Shown here: piece after piece, positions 17,101-26,148 of the stretch
Layout: every line of letters begins with the position of its first letter
How positions within the stretch are numbered: position 1 is the first letter of the stretch
NCBI RefSeq assembly: GCF_000420265.1
Contig: NZ_ATUP01000001.1
Coordinates: 248,001 to 312,000 of the forward strand
DNA length: 64,000 bases
Direction: 5' to 3'
DNA from: Oceanicaulis alexandrii DSM 11625
Lineage (GTDB): Bacteria > Pseudomonadota > Alphaproteobacteria > Caulobacterales > Maricaulaceae
The notes under the pieces: generated by a model
Seen by the model: only the letters and a program-made list of their open reading frames with translations
What the model was told of the DNA's origin: nothing
Database searches by the model: none
Made by a program: the position numbers and the translations under genes

Positions 17101-17514
17101 TTAATCTCCCGGTGTCCAGGATTCGTAATCGGCCGCCGTCGCCTGACGCTGACGCGCCGACCCGCCGATCAAGGATCCCGTCGGGTGATAGGCGTGCAGC
17201 GTTCCGGTCATGTTGGGTTGATGCTCTTGCTCCCAATCCTTGCGCGGCAGCGGCGCATCGGTGGGGACTTCATCAAAGGTGTGGTGCATCCAGCCGTGCC
17301 AGTCAGAGGGCACCCGAGATCCGTCGGCATAGCCGTTATAGACGACCCAGCGGCGGGTCTTGCCGTCTGCGCCCGTCCCGGCCTTGCGCTCTTGATAGTA
17401 TTTATTGCCGAACTCATCCTCGCCGACGAGCTCGCCAGAACGCCAGATCGTCCAGGCCGCGCCCGCAGACGCGCCGTTCCACCAGGTGAAGACTTTTGAC
17501 AGCAGGCCAAGCAT
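17101..17514 (-). CDS. NDUFA12-family complex I accessory subunit
   Basis: Homologue of the mitochondrial 17.2-kDa complex I subunit, present in many Alphaproteobacteria where it is an accessory part of NADH:ubiquinone oxidoreductase. Typical marks are GNKYYQER, RRWVVYNGYADGSRVPSDWHGWMHHTFDEVP and the terminal YESWTPGD. The 137 residues fit. The start ATG has GAAGGAG upstream. It heads the NDUFA12-mlaD-DUF2155 set. Confidence 0.93.
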   Translation of the reverse strand: MLGLLSKVFTWWNGASAGAAWTIWRSGELVGEDEFGNKYYQERKAGTGADGKTRRWVVYNGYADGSRVPSDWHGWMHHTFDEVPTDAPLPRKDWEQEHQPNMTGTLHAYHPTGSLIGGSARQRQATAADYESWTPGD

Positions 17515-17757
17515 GGCGTGCTCCTTCGCAAAAAATACTTGTGACCGCTATATGCCCTTGCACACCCTGCGGGTCCAGTCATGCGCCCGCAATTGGGCGC
17601 CAAATCCATGCTTTCTGCTCGCGGGCGTGGCCTCTGGGACGCTGTAATCGTCAGTTTTCCACGATCAGGTTAAGAGCGCCCTGTTCATGCTTCGACTCCG
17701 CCCCCGCTCCTCCGGTACCATCAGGGTGATTCGCGCGCCCGACTGGTAGGAGCCGTC

Positions 17758-20358
17758 ATGAGCAATCCCCGCCGCCTGTCCCGAAACGGTGTTTCGCCGC
17801 TGGATGATTTCGCCTTTCAGAGCCGACAGGCGGATAATCCCGACCCTGACGCCATCGATGAAGAGGCCGAGGTTCAGGTGCTCACGCCGCAAGGGTGGGA
17901 TACGCGCACGATCGCCGCGCTTGTCACGCTGTGCGGGGCGCAACCCGGTGAACAGCTCCATGCAGGCCATGTCCTGTCTGAGCTGGCTGAGTCGCTGGCG
18001 GAGGGTGACGCCGTCGCACACGACGAACTGCTCGCCAGCCTGTTGCACCGCGAAGCCGCGCCGGTTCCGGCGCTGTGGCGGGGCGAGAGCCTGCTGCCGC
18101 CTGAAGGCCAATCGACCATCGGCGCAGAAGGGCTGACCGAAGCCCTGCATGATCTCAACGCTGCGGAAATGGGCCAGGCCGCCGCCAATGTGGGCGCAAG
18201 GGTTCTGGCTGAACGTCTGGAAGCTGTGGCGCTGGCCTGCGTCAATTGCGACGGCGCGGACGATGAATGCTTTGACCCGCGTCGCAATCGCGCCCTGGCG
18301 CGCGCCGTGCGCGCCGCCCGACGCGACGGCGCGCCTGACCCGATGATCGAGCGCGCCATAGCCCGCGCGCGTCAGGGACTGATCACGCCTGAACAAGGCC
18401 TGTTCGCGACGCCGCCCGCGGCCGAACTGCCCGACATTCAGCTTGGGCGAGAATTTTTTGAGGCGGTCGAAAGCGACGCCGTGCTTGCAGATGGACAAAG
18501 TGCGCGCCAGGTGATGACCCGCCTGGCTGAAGCCGTCTGGACCCACGGCAAGCCCGCGCTTCATTTCAAGGAGCCGGAGTTGAGCGTCAGCCCGGCTATC
18601 GTGCTCAATCTGGCGCGCTTCATCGACGGCCAGAGCCTTGATGAAGACGGGCTGGCCTATGCGGCGCGTCTGTGGGGGCAAGTCGCCGGGCGTCAGAACG
18701 GCGCGCTCGTGATCGTTGGCCTGGGCGCGGCTCTCACCGCCCTGTCGCTCGCCTATGACAGCGAAACGGCCCGAGAACGCGCCCGACATGTTCTGACCAT
18801 ACTGCGCAGCGAATGTCCCGCGCCCGTCAGCCTGGCGCGGCCCGACCCGCTGGCTGCGGGATTCGTAGACGCAGAATCAGTAGGCGTTCACCCCCCTGCG
18901 GCCCTCGACGCCCCCGGCGGCCGTCAGTTCGCCCAGTGCGTAAGCGCGGCGCTCAGCAGCTTGTCCGAGCATGAACAGGGCATCGCCCGCCGCCATGCCT
19001 TGGGCGCTGGCGCACTGGCGGGGCACTCCGCGCCCTGGATCAGCCAGCTGGAAGCCGCAGGCGTCGACCAGGCCGGCTTCGCCCGGATCGACGCGGCGCT
19101 CAGCGACGGCGTGCCGCTACGCTTTGCGATCAATCGCTGGAGTCTGGGCGCAGAAGTCGCTCGCAGATGCGGGCTGAGCCCTGAACATTTTGACGAGGCG
19201 GGTCCTCGCCTTCTGGAAAAGCTCGGCGTGGATCCCCTCGAAGTGGTCGCCGCCGAACGCTATGTGCATGGCGCAGGACGCCTGGATGATTGCGACACGC
19301 TGCCCCCCGAACTGCGCGCCGTATTCGCAGACCCCGCCCCCGAGGCGCGACTGGCGATGGCGGAGGCCTGTGAAGAGGCGCTTGAAGGCTCAGCCAGTCT
19401 GGAACTGGCCCTGCCCGGTTCAAGCTCCATTGAAGAGCTGGGCGCCTTGATCGCCTCCAGCGCGCGGCGCGGCCTGACGGGCCTGTCCATCCGCCGTGAA
19501 GGCGATGCGCTCTATGACCTTTTGAACACGATCGAATATGAAACCGGCGATTCTGTGCGCCGTTCGGTCATCGCTGAAGAGCGTGTCGTCGAACGCGTGG
19601 TGGAGAAATATGTCGAGCGCGCCGCCGAGCGCCGCAAGCTGCCCGATCGCCGCAAGGGCTATATCCAGAAATCCACTGTGGGCGGCCACAAGGTCTACCT
19701 GCACACCGGCGAGTTCGAGGATGGCGAGCTGGGCGAGATCTTCATCGACATGCACAAGGAAGGAGCCGCCTTCCGCTCGCTGATGAACAATTTCGCCATC
19801 TCCATCTCCATCGGCCTGCAATACGGCGTGCCGCTGGAAGAGTATGTGGACGCCTATCTGTTCACCCGATTCGAACCGGCGGGCGCGGTGGGCGGCAATG
19901 ATTCCATCAAGCACGCCAGCTCGATCCTCGATTACATCTTCCGTGAACTGGCGGTGAGCTATCTGGGCCGTGAAGACCTCGCCCAGGCTGATGCCCACCC
20001 CTATGATCCCGGCGGACTTGGCAAAGGCGTCGAACAGGAAAAGCTGGTGCGCGAAGCAGATCCCGCCAGCCTGATCTCCAAGGGCTTCTCCCGCGGTCAG
20101 CTGCCCGACAATGTGGTCATGCTGGGCAGCCGGTCCAAACCGGAAAGCTCTGACAGTCCGGCCGCAGGCACGGGATTTGAGTTTGATCCCAAGCCCGCCT
20201 CAGGCGGCGGTCATGCGGGCGGCGCGTCCGTGGAGCGGCTGGAAGAGCCTGCGGTGAACTATCATGGCGATCCCTGCCCGGAATGCGGTCATTTCACCGT
20301 GATTGAAAACGCCGGGCTACTGGGCTGTGACGCCTGCGGCTGGGCGGGAAAGGTCTAG
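17758..20358 (+). CDS. NrdJ-like protein with TSCPD domain, probably a catalytically inactive reductase relative
   Basis: The 866-residue protein ends like the B12-dependent (class II) ribonucleotide reductase of Alphaproteobacteria: a TSCPD domain at about 640-745 (GGHKVYLHTGEFEDGELGEI, AISISIGLQYGVPLEEYVDA) and a terminal zinc ribbon PCPECG...GCDACG. Upstream, weaker colinear similarity to NrdJ continues: LRFAINRWSLGAEV (about 451) and MAEACEEALEGSASLELALP match barrel segments, and NLARFIDG with YAARLW resembles the middle of the barrel. The residues expected for catalysis are not there: no SCNLASLNL-type N-C-x-E loop (VSPAIVLNL instead) and no PTGTI phosphate loop. It is about 350 residues shorter than NrdJ. 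It may be a regulator, a partner subunit or a relic; the function is not known. GGAG precedes ATG 17758. Confidence 0.75.
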   Translation: MSNPRRLSRNGVSPLDDFAFQSRQADNPDPDAIDEEAEVQVLTPQGWDTRTIAALVTLCGAQPGEQLHAGHVLSELAESLAEGDAVAHDELLASLLHREAAPVPALWRGESLLPPEGQSTIGAEGLTEALHDLNAAEMGQAAANVGARVLAERLEAVALACVNCDGADDECFDPRRNRALARAVRAARRDGAPDPMIERAIARARQGLITPEQGLFATPPAAELPDIQLGREFFEAVESDAVLADGQSARQVMTRLAEAVWTHGKPALHFKEPELSVSPAIVLNLARFIDGQSLDEDGLAYAARLWGQVAGRQNGALVIVGLGAALTALSLAYDSETARERARHVLTILRSECPAPVSLARPDPLAAGFVDAESVGVHPPAALDAPGGRQFAQCVSAALSSLSEHEQGIARRHALGAGALAGHSAPWISQLEAAGVDQAGFARIDAALSDGVPLRFAINRWSLGAEVARRCGLSPEHFDEAGPRLLEKLGVDPLEVVAAERYVHGAGRLDDCDTLPPELRAVFADPAPEARLAMAEACEEALEGSASLELALPGSSSIEELGALIASSARRGLTGLSIRREGDALYDLLNTIEYETGDSVRRSVIAEERVVERVVEKYVERAAERRKLPDRRKGYIQKSTVGGHKVYLHTGEFEDGELGEIFIDMHKEGAAFRSLMNNFAISISIGLQYGVPLEEYVDAYLFTRFEPAGAVGGNDSIKHASSILDYIFRELAVSYLGREDLAQADAHPYDPGGLGKGVEQEKLVREADPASLISKGFSRGQLPDNVVMLGSRSKPESSDSPAAGTGFEFDPKPASGGGHAGGASVERLEEPAVNYHGDPCPECGHFTVIENAGLLGCDACGWAGKV

Positions 20359-20412
20359 GGTTCAGGCCTGAAACTTGCGCAGGGCAGACCGGTAACAGAC
20401 AAGGTGTGCGCC

Positions 20413-20904
20413 ATGTTGAAACAGTTTCTTTGCGTTATTGGCCTGCTTGCGGCCTTGCCGGGCAGCGCTCTCGCCCAGAACGTCAGCGAAATCGCGCGGG
20501 TTCAAGCCGGTCAGTCCTGTCCGGGCTGCAATCTGTTTCAGGCGGATCTGAGCTATCTCGATCTGCCCCATATTGACGTTTCAGGCGCCCGTCTGCGCCA
20601 GGCCGATCTCAGCCTGGCGACGATGAACCACGCCAATTTCGCACGAGCGAATCTGTCCGTCTCCAACCTATTCGGCGCGCGCTTCACAGGCGCGAGCTTC
20701 GCCTATGCCGACCTGAGCCGCGCCACAGCGGCGGGCGCCTATTTCGGCAGCGCTGATTTCACAGGGGCACGCCTCGATGGCGCGAATCTGTCCGGCGCCG
20801 AAATGGAAACCGCACGCGGCCTGACCCAGGCTCAACTCAATACAGCATGTGGCGACGCCAGCACGCTTTTACCGCCCGGCCTGAGAATTCCGCCTTGTCG
20901 GTGA
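20413..20904 (+). CDS. Exported pentapeptide-repeat protein
   Basis: A 163-residue protein with a signal peptide ending SALAQ, followed by pentapeptide repeats of the A(D/N)LxX type (FQADLSYLDL, LRQADLSLATMNHANFARANL, FTGASFAYADLSRATAAGAYF, LDGANLSGAEM) that should form a right-handed quadrilateral beta-helix. Cys pairs frame the helix: SCPGC just before it and ACGD...PPC at the end, both likely disulfides in the periplasm. The C-terminal LTQAQLNTACGDASTLLPP motif recurs in the next gene. ATG 20413 with AAGGTG upstream is preferred to GTG 20404. Function unknown. Confidence 0.85.
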   Translation: MLKQFLCVIGLLAALPGSALAQNVSEIARVQAGQSCPGCNLFQADLSYLDLPHIDVSGARLRQADLSLATMNHANFARANLSVSNLFGARFTGASFAYADLSRATAAGAYFGSADFTGARLDGANLSGAEMETARGLTQAQLNTACGDASTLLPPGLRIPPCR

Positions 20905-20944
20905 ACAGGTTCACTGCATCTTACTGCGAATTTAGTCGCCCCTG

Positions 20945-22447
20945 ATGCATAGGCGGATTACATCTATCGCCATGCCATACCGCACATTCATATTGGCTTT
21001 GGCCCTGAGCACGTGTTTGTCCGCCCCGGGACTGGCTGGCGAACCCCATCGCCGTCTCGTGATCGGCGGCGACTGTCCATCCTGTGACTTTGTTGACGCC
21101 AATCTGGCCGGCGCTCAAATGATCGGCGGCGACTTTTCCGGCGCGAACTTTTCAGACGCCCAGATTCTTGGCGCACAGCTGATCGACCTGAATCTGTCCG
21201 GCGCGAATTTCACCGACGCCACATTGTCAGAAGCCCGTTTGTCGAATGTCGAGCTGGATGGCGCCAATCTGGAAGACGCTCAGATGATGCGCTTGCGCGC
21301 GCATCAGGTCAGCCTGCGCGGCGCCAATCTGCGAGATGCGAATATGGAGGGCGGGGTTTACCTCCTCTCCGATCTCAGCGGCGCCAATCTGCGCAGCGCC
21401 AACCTGCCCGACACCGTCTTCCGGCAAGCCGATCTCAGCCAGGCCAATCTGCGTGACGCCAATCTGATGCGCGCCCACTTCTTCGGCGCCCGGCTGCGCG
21501 GCGTGGACGGGCGCGGCGGATTGTTTCGCAACGTGATCTTTGAAAACACCGATCTGAGTTTCGCCGATCTGCGCGACACCCGTTTTTCAGATGCGCAATT
21601 CATAGCGGTCAATCTGTCGTCCACCGATCTGCGCGATGCGGAAGGTTTGACGGCGGAGAATTTCCAGCATGTGTGCGGCGATGAGAATACGCGCCTGCCC
21701 TTTGACTACACGCTGACTCGCTGTTCAGAGGATGGCAGCCTGGTGTTCACCCTGCGCCGCAGTTCGGAGACTGCAGTGGCGGCTCCGGTGGCTAGCCTGG
21801 AAAGCCAGCGCGCCGAGCTGGAACGCGCCAGCGCCGAACTGGAAGCGGCCATCTCCGAAAGCGGCCAGATCATGCGCGTGCGCGAGCGTGAAATGGCGCT
21901 CGCCTTGCGCGAGGCGCTGTCAGAGCTGCGTCATGCCGCACAGGACGTGACTGTGCGCATCAACGAAACCGAGAGTTCCGACAGCGTCGAGCTGGCGATC
22001 GAACAAGCCACAGCGGAAGTGGTGAGAGACAGTCTGCGCGTCGCCGCTCGCGCTCTGGCCGAAGCTCAGGCCAATGGCGATCTGGATCAGGTGGACTGGA
22101 GTTTCGATTTCCATCCCACCGAGCTGGGAGACCGCATTCGACTGATCCTGGAGCAAAGCGGTCCAGCCCCCAAACCTGTCGCACCGCCCATGACGCTGGA
22201 CGGCGCGCCGCCTGCGCCGCCCAAACAGCCCAACCCGCGTTCCCATGCCGAGCTGGCGGAGCACGAAGCTCGCCGCATGGAGCAAGCGGCGGACCAAGCA
22301 CGGCGGCGGGCCGAACAAGCTGCCGAGCAAGCCCAGCGCCAGCAAGAGGCCGCCCAGCGTGCTGAAGAGCGCCGCCGCGAACGCGAAGCGCGCAATGAAC
22401 GCCCCCAGCCGCCGCAACCGCCTCGTCCGCCTGAAAACGAAGGCTGA
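20945..22447 (+). CDS. Exported pentapeptide-repeat protein with C-terminal coiled coil
   Basis: A 500-residue paralogue of the preceding gene. After a signal peptide (PGLAG) comes DCPSC, then about 14 pentapeptide repeats (residues about 40-225), then VCGDENTRLPFDYTLTRC. Unlike its neighbour it continues with a helical segment (about 260-400), a proline-rich linker and a charged Arg/Glu/Ala/Gln coiled coil ending in a Pro tail. This could reach across the periplasm or bind the cell wall, an inference only. ATG 20945 is used; ATG 20972 (MPYRTFIL) is also possible and gives a shorter signal peptide. A shared terminator follows. Confidence 0.82.
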   Translation: MHRRITSIAMPYRTFILALALSTCLSAPGLAGEPHRRLVIGGDCPSCDFVDANLAGAQMIGGDFSGANFSDAQILGAQLIDLNLSGANFTDATLSEARLSNVELDGANLEDAQMMRLRAHQVSLRGANLRDANMEGGVYLLSDLSGANLRSANLPDTVFRQADLSQANLRDANLMRAHFFGARLRGVDGRGGLFRNVIFENTDLSFADLRDTRFSDAQFIAVNLSSTDLRDAEGLTAENFQHVCGDENTRLPFDYTLTRCSEDGSLVFTLRRSSETAVAAPVASLESQRAELERASAELEAAISESGQIMRVREREMALALREALSELRHAAQDVTVRINETESSDSVELAIEQATAEVVRDSLRVAARALAEAQANGDLDQVDWSFDFHPTELGDRIRLILEQSGPAPKPVAPPMTLDGAPPAPPKQPNPRSHAELAEHEARRMEQAADQARRRAEQAAEQAQRQQEAAQRAEERRREREARNERPQPPQPPRPPENEG

Positions 22448-22461
22448 AAAGCCTCAAATAC

Positions 22462-22494
22462 AAAAACGGCGGGTCAGTGACCCGCCGTTTTCAT
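22462..22494. terminator. Bidirectional terminator between pentapeptide gene and aspS
   Basis: The palindrome ACGGCGGGTCA-G-TGACCCGCCGT has AAAAA on the left and TTTT on the right, so it can end transcription from both convergent genes. Confidence 0.85.
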
Positions 22495-22516
22495 TTCTGC
22501 AGCAGGGGGTGACCCC

Positions 22517-24334
22517 TTAGCTGTCTTTCTTGGCCTCGGGCGTCACGGTGCGCAGGTGCAGTTCGCGCAGCTGGCGCATCTCCGCAGGGGCCGGCGCATT
22601 CATCATCAGATCGCGCGCCTGCTGGTCTTTCGGGAACATCACGACTTCGCGCAAATTGTCCTGATCGGCCAGGATCATCACGATCCGGTCCACGCCCGGC
22701 GCAATGCCGCCGTGCGGCGGGGCGCCGTAACGGAAGGCGTTCAGCATGCCGCCGAAGGCCTCTTCCACGACATCCTCGCCATAGCCAGCGAATTCAAACG
22801 CTTTCAGCATCACGTCCGGACGGTGGTTCCGGATGGCGCCTGAAGACAGCTCGATGCCGTTACAGATGATGTCGTACTGCCAGGCCTTCATCCCCAGAAG
22901 CGTTTCATGGTCGTTCTTGTCGAGCGCCATGAACTCATCGGGATCCATTTGCGGCATGGAGAACGGGTTGTGGGAGAAGTCGACCTTCTTGTTGTCTTCA
23001 TCCCATTCATACATCGGGAAATCGACGACCCAGCAGAAGCGGAAGACGTTCTCTTCAAACAGGTTCAGTTCCTGGCCGACCACATTGCGGGCCTTGCCGG
23101 CGAAGCTGGCGAACGCGGACGGCTCGCCCGCGGCGAAGAACACGGCGTCGCCCGCTTCAAGACCGAGCTGGGTGCGCAAGGCCTCGGTGCGCTCCGGACC
23201 GATATTCTTGGCGATGGGGCCGGCGCCGGCCAGCGCGCCCTCTTCTTCACGCCAGAAGATATAGCCCAGCCCCGGCTGGCCTTCCTTCTGCGCCCAGGAA
23301 TTCATCCGGTCGCAGAACGCGCGGCTGCCGCCCTTCGGCGCCGGGATCGCCCAAACCTCGACCTTGGGGTTCTTCTCGATCATGCCCGCAAAGACCTTGA
23401 AGCCGGACCCGGCGAAATGCTCGGTGACGGCTTCCATCTCGATCGGGTTGCGCAGATCAGGCTTGTCAGAGCCATATTTGCGCATGGCTTCAGCATAGGG
23501 AATGCGCGGGAAAGCCTCGTCAGGGACTTTGCGGTCGTCGGCGAATTCACGGAACAGACCGGCCAGAACCGGCTCCATCACGCCAAAGACCTCATCCTGG
23601 GTGACGAAGCTCATTTCCATGTCGAGCTGATAGAACTCGCCCGGCGCGCGGTCGGCGCGGGCGTCTTCGTCCCGGAAGCACGGTGCGATCTGGAAGTAGC
23701 GATCAAAGCCCGACACCATGATCAGCTGTTTGAACTGCTGCGGCGCCTGGGGCAGCGCATAGAACTGGCCCGGATGCAGGCGCGACGGCACCAGGAAGTC
23801 GCGCGCGCCTTCCGGTGAAGACGCGGTCAGGATCGGCGTCTGGTATTCGGTGAAGCCCTCATCGACCATGCGGCGACGCAAGGAGTCGATGATCTTCGAG
23901 CGCAGCACGATGCGCTTGTGCAGGCTTTCCCGGCGCAGATCGATATAGCGGTGCTTCAGGCGCACTTCTTCTGACCAGTCCGGCTCGCCGAACACGGGCA
24001 GCGGCAGCTCTTCAGCGGCGGACTGAACCACAAGGTCCTCGACCAGCAATTCGATCTCGCCGGTGGGCAGGTTGGGGTTGATCGTGTCCTCAGAGCGCGC
24101 CACGACCTTGCCGGTCACGGTGACGACGCTTTCCGCGCGCATCCGTTCCAGGGTCGCGAAATTGGGATTATCAGGCTCCAGCACGCATTGGGTCAGACCG
24201 TAATGGTCGCGCAAATCCACAAACAGCAGACCGCCATGGTCGCGCTTGCGGTGGATCCAGCCGGACAGCCGCGCAGTTTCGCCCATCTGGGCTTTGCGCA
24301 GCTCTCCGCAAGTATGGGTGCGATAAGCGTGCAT
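22517..24334 (-). CDS. aspS: Aspartyl-tRNA synthetase
   Basis: Class II synthetase charging tRNA-Asp. The 605-residue bacterial-type enzyme has an N-terminal OB-fold ([22 protein letters not shown]), the motif 2 region ([25 protein letters not shown]), the GAD insert and motif 3 ([14 protein letters not shown]). Whether it also charges tRNA-Asn depends on genes outside the window. ATG 24334 is followed directly by [13 protein letters not shown], the usual start. Confidence 0.97.
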   Translation of the reverse strand: MHAYRTHTCGELRKAQMGETARLSGWIHRKRDHGGLLFVDLRDHYGLTQCVLEPDNPNFATLERMRAESVVTVTGKVVARSEDTINPNLPTGEIELLVEDLVVQSAAEELPLPVFGEPDWSEEVRLKHRYIDLRRESLHKRIVLRSKIIDSLRRRMVDEGFTEYQTPILTASSPEGARDFLVPSRLHPGQFYALPQAPQQFKQLIMVSGFDRYFQIAPCFRDEDARADRAPGEFYQLDMEMSFVTQDEVFGVMEPVLAGLFREFADDRKVPDEAFPRIPYAEAMRKYGSDKPDLRNPIEMEAVTEHFAGSGFKVFAGMIEKNPKVEVWAIPAPKGGSRAFCDRMNSWAQKEGQPGLGYIFWREEEGALAGAGPIAKNIGPERTEALRTQLGLEAGDAVFFAAGEPSAFASFAGKARNVVGQELNLFEENVFRFCWVVDFPMYEWDEDNKKVDFSHNPFSMPQMDPDEFMALDKNDHETLLGMKAWQYDIICNGIELSSGAIRNHRPDVMLKAFEFAGYGEDVVEEAFGGMLNAFRYGAPPHGGIAPGVDRIVMILADQDNLREVVMFPKDQQARDLMMNAPAPAEMRQLRELHLRTVTPEAKKDS

Positions 24335-24484
24335 GGAAAATCGTCCGTTTCAATTGGGCGGTCGAGAAGCGGTTGGAAAAGGAACGTTTGCACCTGCTCT
24401 GTCAAGACATGCAACAGAGTAAAGAGCGTCGCGCTGCACACGAAGCGCTTGTGAGACCGGGCGAACACATCAATTTTGACGCTC

Positions 24485-25204
24485 ATGCGCGCGACGCTTT
24501 TTCATACCGGGTTCTGGACGCTGGCGGGATCGCTGGCCATTGCCTGCGCGCCGCTGCTGCTCTGGCCCGGCCGACAGGCGGCGGTCTGGGCGATCGGCGC
24601 CTTCTCAAGACTGTTCCGGGGCTGGCTGCATGTATGCGGCGTGAATCTCGAATATCGCGGGCTTGAGCATATCCCCGCCGATCAGCCCGTCATCTTCGCC
24701 GCCAAGCATCAATCGTATGGCGACGGGCTATGCCATATCGCCCGCGACCCCGGCCTCGCCTATGTGATCGGCGATCACATGCTGCGCTTTCCGCTGGTCG
24801 GGCTGTATCTGCAGCGCGCGGGCGCCGTGGTGGTGGACAATGATGCGGGCCGACGCGCCACAGGCGCGCTTGATGCCGGCGCGGCGCAGCTGGCGCGCGA
24901 TCAACGTTCGGCCCTGATCTTTCCTGAAGGCGGCCTGACGCCGGTGGGCGGCGGGCGACGCTTTCGAAAAGGCGTGCACCGTCTGGCGCATGCCCTGGAC
25001 CGTCCCGTCATCCCCGTCGCCACCAATCTTGGGTGTTTCTGGCCTGAGCAGGACAAAGTGCTGCATCCAGGCACAGCCGTGATCGAATTTCTGCCCGCCA
25101 TGGCGCTCGAGGCTGATAGCCGCGCCTTCATGAGTGCTCTGCAACAGAGGGTTCAGGACCACACGCGCACGCTTGAAGCTGAAGCGCTGGCCAAGCGCCC
25201 GTAA
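24485..25204 (+). CDS. plsC: PlsC-family 1-acylglycerol-3-phosphate acyltransferase
   Basis: Membrane acyltransferase that adds the second acyl chain to lysophosphatidate. The 239 residues contain an N-terminal hydrophobic segment (about 9-30), the catalytic H-x4-D in AKHQSYGDG and the substrate loop FPEGGLTP. A TTG at 24476 is open but ATG 24485 is the natural start. It is divergent from aspS. A second PlsC-type protein lies 0.9 kb downstream and shares the AKHQSxGDG and FPLVG segments. Confidence 0.9.
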   Translation: MRATLFHTGFWTLAGSLAIACAPLLLWPGRQAAVWAIGAFSRLFRGWLHVCGVNLEYRGLEHIPADQPVIFAAKHQSYGDGLCHIARDPGLAYVIGDHMLRFPLVGLYLQRAGAVVVDNDAGRRATGALDAGAAQLARDQRSALIFPEGGLTPVGGGRRFRKGVHRLAHALDRPVIPVATNLGCFWPEQDKVLHPGTAVIEFLPAMALEADSRAFMSALQQRVQDHTRTLEAEALAKRP

Positions 25205-25344
25205 GGCGAGAACCGGCCATACGCCGCCTCAACTTTCGTGCATGGATGCGAGACCCCCAAGCATCCGCGCCCGCAAGCGCACCTCCTTTGCACCGCCCCA
25301 TCTCCCTCCCCTTCCCGGAAGTCATACAAGCGCTGGACCAAAAA

Positions 25345-25362
25345 TGAGTGAACGCTCACTCA
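25345..25362. promoter_or_regulatory. Palindromic operator 1 upstream of tetR
   Basis: Near-perfect 18-bp palindrome TGAGTGAACGCTCACTCA. It recurs with one base changed 57 nt downstream. Size and symmetry match sites bound by TetR-family dimers, and the tetR gene starts 134 nt after it, so binding by that protein is inferred. Confidence 0.75.
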
Positions 25363-25365
25363 GTG

Positions 25366-25394
25366 TTGACTCGCCCGCCAGGCTCCGCCATGAT
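25366..25394 (+). promoter_or_regulatory. Candidate promoter of tetR-plsC-MFS
   Basis: TTGACT (25366-25371) and CATGAT (25389-25394) are separated by 17 nt. The expected start point near 25401 would fall at the edge of the second palindrome, so bound repressor would block initiation. The -10 match is 4 of 6. Confidence 0.5.
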
Positions 25395-25401
25395 GCAAAT
25401 G

Positions 25402-25419
25402 TGAGTGATCGCTCACTCA
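25402..25419. promoter_or_regulatory. Palindromic operator 2 upstream of tetR
   Basis: Perfect 18-bp palindrome TGAGTGATCGCTCACTCA, 57 nt from the first copy, covering the probable transcription start of tetR. Confidence 0.75.
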
Positions 25420-25496
25420 TTGGCTTAATCGCTCTAGAGTAAGTACTGGTCTCACCCATCAGCGCCACAAGTTCAGGGCGCATCAAGGAGGTTCAC

Positions 25497-26111
25497 ATGG
25501 CGGACGACGCTCTCCCCGGAATCCCCGATCCCCGCGGGGTGACCGCTGTGGACGGCACCGCCAAGGCGCGGATCGAACGCGCGGCCCTGGTGCTGTTCGC
25601 GCAACATGGCGTGGACGCGGTGTCCACCCGTGAGATCGCCAGTGCGGCTCAGGTGGCCGAAGGGTCGATCTACCGCCATTTCAAAAGCAAGGAAGTGCTG
25701 GCCGAAGCCCTGTTCGAAGCGATCCACTCGCGTCTGTTTGATCTGGTCGAGACCGCGCTGAGCGAAGCGGTCAACTTTGAAGACGCCGTCACGCGTGTGG
25801 TGGGTGTCTATTGCCAGGCCGCTGATGAAGACCCGGCGCTGTTTGAATACCATCTCATCCACATGTTCCGCTTTGGCCGCACAGACCGCGCGGGCCGCCC
25901 CGACCCGGTGACCCTGATCGCCCAGGCCATCGCCCGCGCCATGGACAATGGGGATTGCCCGCCCGGCGACCCCGAGCTGAAGGCCGCCATGGCGCTGGGT
26001 CTTGTCTTGCAACCCGCCGCCCACCGCATGGCCGGGCGCCTGACAGGCCTGATGACAGACAATGCGCCAGCCCTGGCGCACGCCGCCCTGGCCGCTCTGA
26101 AAACGGATTGA
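25497..26111 (+). CDS. TetR/AcrR-family transcriptional regulator
   Basis: A 204-residue repressor with an N-terminal helix-turn-helix: AALVLFAQHGVDAVSTREIASAAQVAEGSIYRHFKSKEVL (about residues 22-62). The C-terminal ligand-binding domain is unassigned. AAGGAGG lies 5 nt before ATG. It is the first gene of an operon with an acyltransferase and an LplT-like carrier, and two palindromes overlap its promoter region, so it probably represses its own operon and responds to a lipid or acyl-CoA ligand (inference). Confidence 0.92.
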   Translation: MADDALPGIPDPRGVTAVDGTAKARIERAALVLFAQHGVDAVSTREIASAAQVAEGSIYRHFKSKEVLAEALFEAIHSRLFDLVETALSEAVNFEDAVTRVVGVYCQAADEDPALFEYHLIHMFRFGRTDRAGRPDPVTLIAQAIARAMDNGDCPPGDPELKAAMALGLVLQPAAHRMAGRLTGLMTDNAPALAHAALAALKTD

Positions 26112-26148
26112 GCCCTTCTCTTCACCGACGTCTCAAGGAGGATGCGCC

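Noticed and set aside
17515-17757. Promoter elements in the 243-nt gap between NDUFA12 and the reductase-like gene
   Set aside because: No -35/-10 pair good enough to report was found; TATAGC near 17550 lacks a partner.
24371-24410. TTGACA-like -35 box for aspS (minus strand, 24405-24400)
   Set aside because: No acceptable -10 hexamer lies at 15-19 nt, so a promoter could not be supported.
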